A stretch of 64,000 bases of DNA from Rutidosis leptorrhynchoides (taxonomy: Eukaryota; Streptophyta; Magnoliopsida; Asterales; Asteraceae). Under the pieces are notes generated by a model. That model saw only the letters and a program-made list of their open reading frames with translations, ran no database searches and was not told the DNA's origin. Below are positions 60,480 to 64,000 of this stretch, piece by piece. The position numbers were made by a program, and so were the translations under genes. Each line of letters starts with the position of its first letter. Within the stretch, counting starts at the first letter, position 1. The stretch covers positions 74,903,501 to 74,967,500 of the forward strand of contig NC_092339.1 in the NCBI RefSeq assembly GCF_046630445.1, in the 5' to 3' direction.

Positions 60480-60751
60480 TGCTGTGTTTGTAGCCCCAAA
60501 ACGCGTTGTGTCTGGTAAGGATGGAAGTTACCTTATAAGAGACTCAAACAATCTTACACAAATCTATGTGGGATGGGGTATCAGGCCGAAACAAATTGAT
60601 AGCCAGGATCTATACCTCAGGAGATGCACGAGCCGAGTGCCTGTCACACCCCGAGAGGCTAGTGCTCTGATATCATCTTTAACATCCCACCTTACCGCGA
60701 CCACAATATTGTCCGCTTTGCCCGTAGGCGCACGGATTTTTCTTGGTGACC

Positions 60752-60832
60752 ACACGAGGATTTCCCATGAGGTCACCCATCCTAGTACTACTCCCGCTCG
60801 AGCACGCTTAATTGCAGAGTTCTCATGGGATC
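60752..60832 (-). rRNA. 5S rRNA-like segment, right Cassandra LTR
   Basis: The same 81-bp segment with three small differences from the left copy (for example GACCTCATGGGAAA for GACCTCCTGGGAAA). It lies in the element's own 5' LTR and retains the internal pol III boxes. Confidence 0.85.
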
Positions 60833-61098
60833 TGCTGTGTTTGTAGCCCCAAAACGCGTTATGTCTGGTAAGGATGGAAGTTACCTTATAAGGGACTCAA
60901 ACAATCTTTTTCCAAATCTATGTGGGATGGGGTATTACATATTACTTTTTTAAATTTTAAGCAAACACATTATACACATCTAATCTAGCTTCACGGTTAA
61001 AGTAACTCTGTTGAGTCAAGGCGAGTTAATTGTCAGTTTGAAATTTCATGGCAATAGTATTCCTTAAGAGTAAAAGTGTAAAACTACTATAACTAGTC

Positions 61099-61329
61099 TT
61101 GTACATGTGTAATCGACTAATAGGCAACAATGGCGGTGGTTCAAGTTTAAGTGTTCAGTGTGTGCTTTCTCAAATGTGTGGTATACGTATTATGTTGGTT
61201 TCTACAGGGTGGAAATATAAGGAGGTGTTTGATACTAAATATCCAATTACACAAAATGTCATCATGTTCCCTGCCGAGGAAGGCTGGCATTTGTTAGAAA
61301 TTGAGTATGAACTTGACTATCCGGATTGA
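61099..61329 (+). CDS. Unrecognised 76-aa ORF
   Basis: The frame ends PAEEGWHLLEIEYELDYPD. A TTTCTACAG at 61199-61207 could be a splice acceptor, after which the composition is more protein-like (GWKYKEVFDTKYPITQNV). It might be the last exon of a truncated gene or chance. I recognise no family. Confidence 0.2.
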   Translation: MYMCNRLIGNNGGGSSLSVQCVLSQMCGIRIMLVSTGWKYKEVFDTKYPITQNVIMFPAEEGWHLLEIEYELDYPD

Positions 61330-61873
61330 TTCTTGAATCGTGTAATCACTTTCTCTATAAAGTATTTTGACCCAATGATTGCCTTGGTATCACGAAATCA
61401 CTATAGGAATATGACAAGAACGTGATTAGAGTTTTTGGCAATGAAATCTCTAATCTAAGTATCAAAGAGAGTCTGTATATTTTCTGTTGTTGTGTTGAAT
61501 ACAGAATGAGGGAAAACGAATTAAGATAACTCCTCAAATGGCAGTTATAATTTGAAAGGATACAACCTTTCAAATCAGGCGGGAAAAACTGTTAAATGAC
61601 ACCCTTTCATTAAAACGTATAGTAACAGATAGTGTCATTTCGGTTGAGGTTTCGGGGCGCTGCCCCTTGGACCTCGCAAGGGGGCGCAGCCCCCTTGACC
61701 CCCGCAATTACGCTATAGTTAGCAACCAACTCTTACGGGCGTGTATTCCACACTCTTCGAACCCGTTGGTAAGTATAACAAGCTAACTCCTGCAATCAAG
61801 AAAATCACAATTAACTAAAATGAATGTTGGATGACACTAAGATCACCAACAAACTAAAATCACCAACAACATT
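61330..61873 (-). other. Possible Copia-type LTR with GC-rich hairpin
   Basis: Read on the minus strand the segment begins near TGTTGGTGATTTTAG and carries GGGGGCTGCGCCCCC and GGGGCAGCGCCCC, two adjacent palindromes (61653-61700) of a kind I recall from dicot repeats. No second LTR, PBS or duplication was found, so the boundaries are uncertain. Confidence 0.3.
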
Positions 61874-62149
61874 TTTGTTATGCCTCCTACTCTTGGACTT
61901 TACTTTCCACACATAAGATATGATGCGGTAATGCTATAAAAAGTAAATCTTTTAATCAAAATGGGAACATACAAATCTTTGTCTACAATATCATAATGCT
62001 TATAAAATACACGTATGATTGTTCTCACTAAAGTATATTCATGTCTAATTTACATCAAATGAATATGTGGCAGATGTATAATAGATCACCAAGGTTCTAG
62101 TATAAATCTAATTATGGTCATGAACCAGAGGCTCGCCGAATCTACAAGA
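61874..62149. other. Intergenic, nothing supported
   Basis: AT-rich DNA without ORF, repeat or RNA features that I can support. Confidence 0.5.
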
Positions 62150-62935
62150 TTTCTATCTATAAAATTAAAATGGCCGTGAGGGTGAGTGTTATTTTTGAGT
62201 GGTTTCTTTGTTTGTTTGGAAGAAAAAACTTCCCTTTCTTTCTGTTATTTTTTTCCTTCAGCGAAATTAAGCTATGATCAATGGCCCTAGCTAAATAGGC
62301 GTAAGAAAGCTACCTGGCAAAAGACATAGTGAACCTTGGATTGAACTTGACGAATTGAGTTTTGAGGAAAGGATCTTGTGGGGTAAATCGTCGCTCAATA
62401 GCCGTAGGTTGTCTTACTCTCTACTAGCTCTTTAGGACTTCGATCCATAGAGACAAAATGTAGGACTCGCGCCAACAATTCATCACGAAAGAAAGGAATC
62501 ACTAAGCCGGTATCACTAACTAAGGCTGATCTAATATCTAATATGAATTAAGAAAATAGAATAGTAGCTGCTATTCTCTTCTGCTAGTATAGCTAGTATA
62601 TCTCCTTGATCAACCTTTTATTCGGGCAATGACGGGTCCATCCATTAGATCTGCTAGCTCGGAGCTTAAACAGGGAGGACGTGAAGCTACTACAGGAGAA
62701 AAATAAGTAAAAGAGGGCTTATGCTCGATTGTAGAAAGTAGAGCTCTCGGCCATTAAAGTGAGGATTCTTGTATCAACTGGATTCCGTAGCTGCTACCTT
62801 CTTTGTTTCAATCAATTCTTGCTAATATCCACGCCAGAAAATTAAAAACAAAAACTAAGTAGCTCAAACAAGATGTCTGCCCGAAGTAGCACCGTTACAC
62901 ACGCCCTTATCGCAGGAGGAGAAGAAATGAAATAT
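62150..62935. other. Probable mitochondrial DNA insertion (NUMT)
   Basis: The base composition changes to a more even GC level, with phrases typical of plant mitochondrial spacers or introns (GGCGTAAGAAAGCTACC, AAGCCGGTATCACTAAC, CTCGGAGCTTAAACAGG, GCCCTTATCGCAGGAGG). No long frame was seen. The identification rests on style and memory, not on an alignment. Boundaries are approximate. Confidence 0.4.
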
Positions 62936-63016
62936 TCATAATTTTGAAGACCTTTCCATTAATAAGGCATTAAGGCAATAATAATAACAATATGAAAGAT
63001 GTAGAGGTAAAACATT

Positions 63017-64000
63017 TGAAACAACCCAACCCGTATTTCATACGATAATTTTTTTTAAAAATAATAAACCATTAGCGCCCAAAATAACGGTTACATATAA
63101 CCCATTCAAACAATATCACAAGTTAAATGTTTACAAAGGCACAAAGGCCATTAACCAAATGTATTACAAGTTCGACCCACTTAAATTGATAGTTTTAATC
63201 CAAACTACACCCAAGCATCATTTGGGGCTAAACTACCCAAAACGCTAGGTCGACTTCAAAAGCTTCCACGGTAATCCAACATAGGGAACTAGTATCCCAC
63301 AACCCCCTTCCCTTTATCTGCACCTGCATCTAAAAGATAAACAACGAGAGGGGTAAGCTAACGCTTAGTGAATGCAATAATTATACATATTCATATATAA
63401 CCTACTTACATGCAATCACTTACACAAATACCGCATACAAACTAGCAATTCGACAACCATACAAGCATCATGCATAAACTACCATCCACAATTCACAAGA
63501 GGCTAGCAACAACAATAGCATATAGTTCACAATTTAATATGCTAAATACAAATTCACACAACCATGGTTAACCAATCGTACAAGGGAACGGTACTTGAAA
63601 GACCGTCGGAGTTCATAACATCCATTAGTGTTACTTAAACACCGCGTAATCACTAATCCCCCGGGTGATGTCTTGAACACCGCGACTAACTCACCCCCAT
63701 GACAATGTGACGTCTTGAACACCGCGACGATTCCACATGTCAATCAAAACAATGAGTGGTGTCTTGAACACCGCGACAATTCCACTCCCATGACAATGTG
63801 GTGTCTTGAACATCGCGATAATTCCACATGTTAATCAAAACAATGAGTGGTGTCTTGAACACCGCGACAATTCCACTCGTTACTTAGAATGTGGTGTCTT
63901 GAACACCGCGACACTTCCACATTCATACTACACAAATAAATACATTATATACGTACACGCATAATTATTTCACTCACCTTAATACCAAGATGATGATTAT
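63017..64000 (-). mobile_element. B-related LTR, running off the window
   Basis: It begins TGAAACAACCCAACCCG and follows element B's LTR in order: a GATAAACAACGAGAGGGGTAAG block (63338-63360), AATTATACATATTCATATA, GCATACAAAC and ATACGCATAATTATT near the end. It belongs to a related family or subfamily in the same orientation. The far end and any internal region lie beyond 64000. Confidence 0.7.
63590..63925. repeat. Minisatellite in the B-related LTR
   Basis: About eight copies of GTGTCTTGAACACCGCGAC with spacers such as AATTCCACTC and ATTCCACATGT give a variable 30-55 bp period. It occupies the place where element B has its CTACCGGCTCGTGG array, but the unit is unrelated. Confidence 0.85.

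Larger units (their letters stand above)
60325..60939 (-). mobile_element. Cassandra TRIM retrotransposon with 5S rRNA-like LTRs
   Basis: A 615-bp element bordered by TATTA (60320-60324 and 60940-60944). Its two LTRs (60325-60583 and 60678-60939) each contain 5S rRNA sequence. On the minus strand a PBS TGATATCAGAGCAC follows the right LTR, near-complementary to initiator tRNA-Met. The interior is about 94 bp and noncoding. This is the Cassandra architecture. The inner LTR borders have decayed (TATCAGG for TATTACA; TTTAAC for TGTAAC). Confidence 0.92.

Noticed and set aside
60472-60846. 124-codon ORF across Cassandra
   Set aside because: It runs antisense over the 5S-like segment and the TRIM interior; no protein-like features.
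63590-63925. Repeat-spacer array resembling CRISPR
   Set aside because: Variable tandem array in a eukaryotic LTR-like sequence with no other CRISPR context.

Overview
The window is plant nuclear DNA, almost certainly from the daisy family (Asteraceae). It is AT-rich, dominated by very long Ty3/Gypsy-type LTR retrotransposons, and has a single intact plant gene (a BAHD acyltransferase). The roughly 4-kb LTRs that open with TGTGAYGACCCGGG are, as far as I recall, a common Asteraceae repeat. The species cannot be named from the sequence.

The main object is a Russian-doll nest between 1602 and 55455. Element A is an Athila-type element on the + strand (1602-55455, target-site duplication TAGTT, own length about 14.0 kb). 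Its protease region is split by element B (minus strand, 5542-41416, TSD TCCGG, about 7.9 kb of its own). B's leader is split by element C (+ strand, 11301-39278, TSD TACAA, about 12.1 kb, LTRs near 4 kb, no pol). C is split by element D, a second Athila-type element (minus strand, 17007-32918, TSD ATGCA, 15.9 kb). A also carries a solo LTR related to C (45834-49805, TSD TTTGA). All five insertions were delimited by reading both ends and matching the 5-bp duplications, so the order A, then B, then C, then D is secure. The solo LTR came after A.

A and D share gag-pol, a third ORF downstream of pol, a conserved 3' noncoding block and a hairpin plus polypurine tract, although their LTRs differ. 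Both are broken by stops and frameshifts. In each, the third ORF appears to start in a tiny exon. In each, a cluster of element-specific GC-rich palindromes lies both in the LTR and just upstream of that exon, with a TATAAAA box in D. This suggests an internal promoter built from LTR-like parts. D also has a small zinc-knuckle ORF between pol and the third ORF. B has a Gag with six CCHC knuckles but no recognisable capsid or pol. C resembles a LARD.

Left of the nest (1-1601) is the 3' end of a PIF/Harbinger transposon with a dead transposase tail. Right of it (55461-64000) come a SINE, the BAHD gene (55960-57321, minus), two probable Tourist-type MITEs, a truncated BAHD paralogue that one MITE terminates, a second copy of the SINE-bearing flank carrying a Cassandra TRIM with 5S rRNA-like LTRs (60325-60939, TSD TATTA), a possible Copia-type LTR with a GC hairpin, a probable mitochondrial-DNA insertion (about 62150-62935), and the start of a B-related LTR running off the window.
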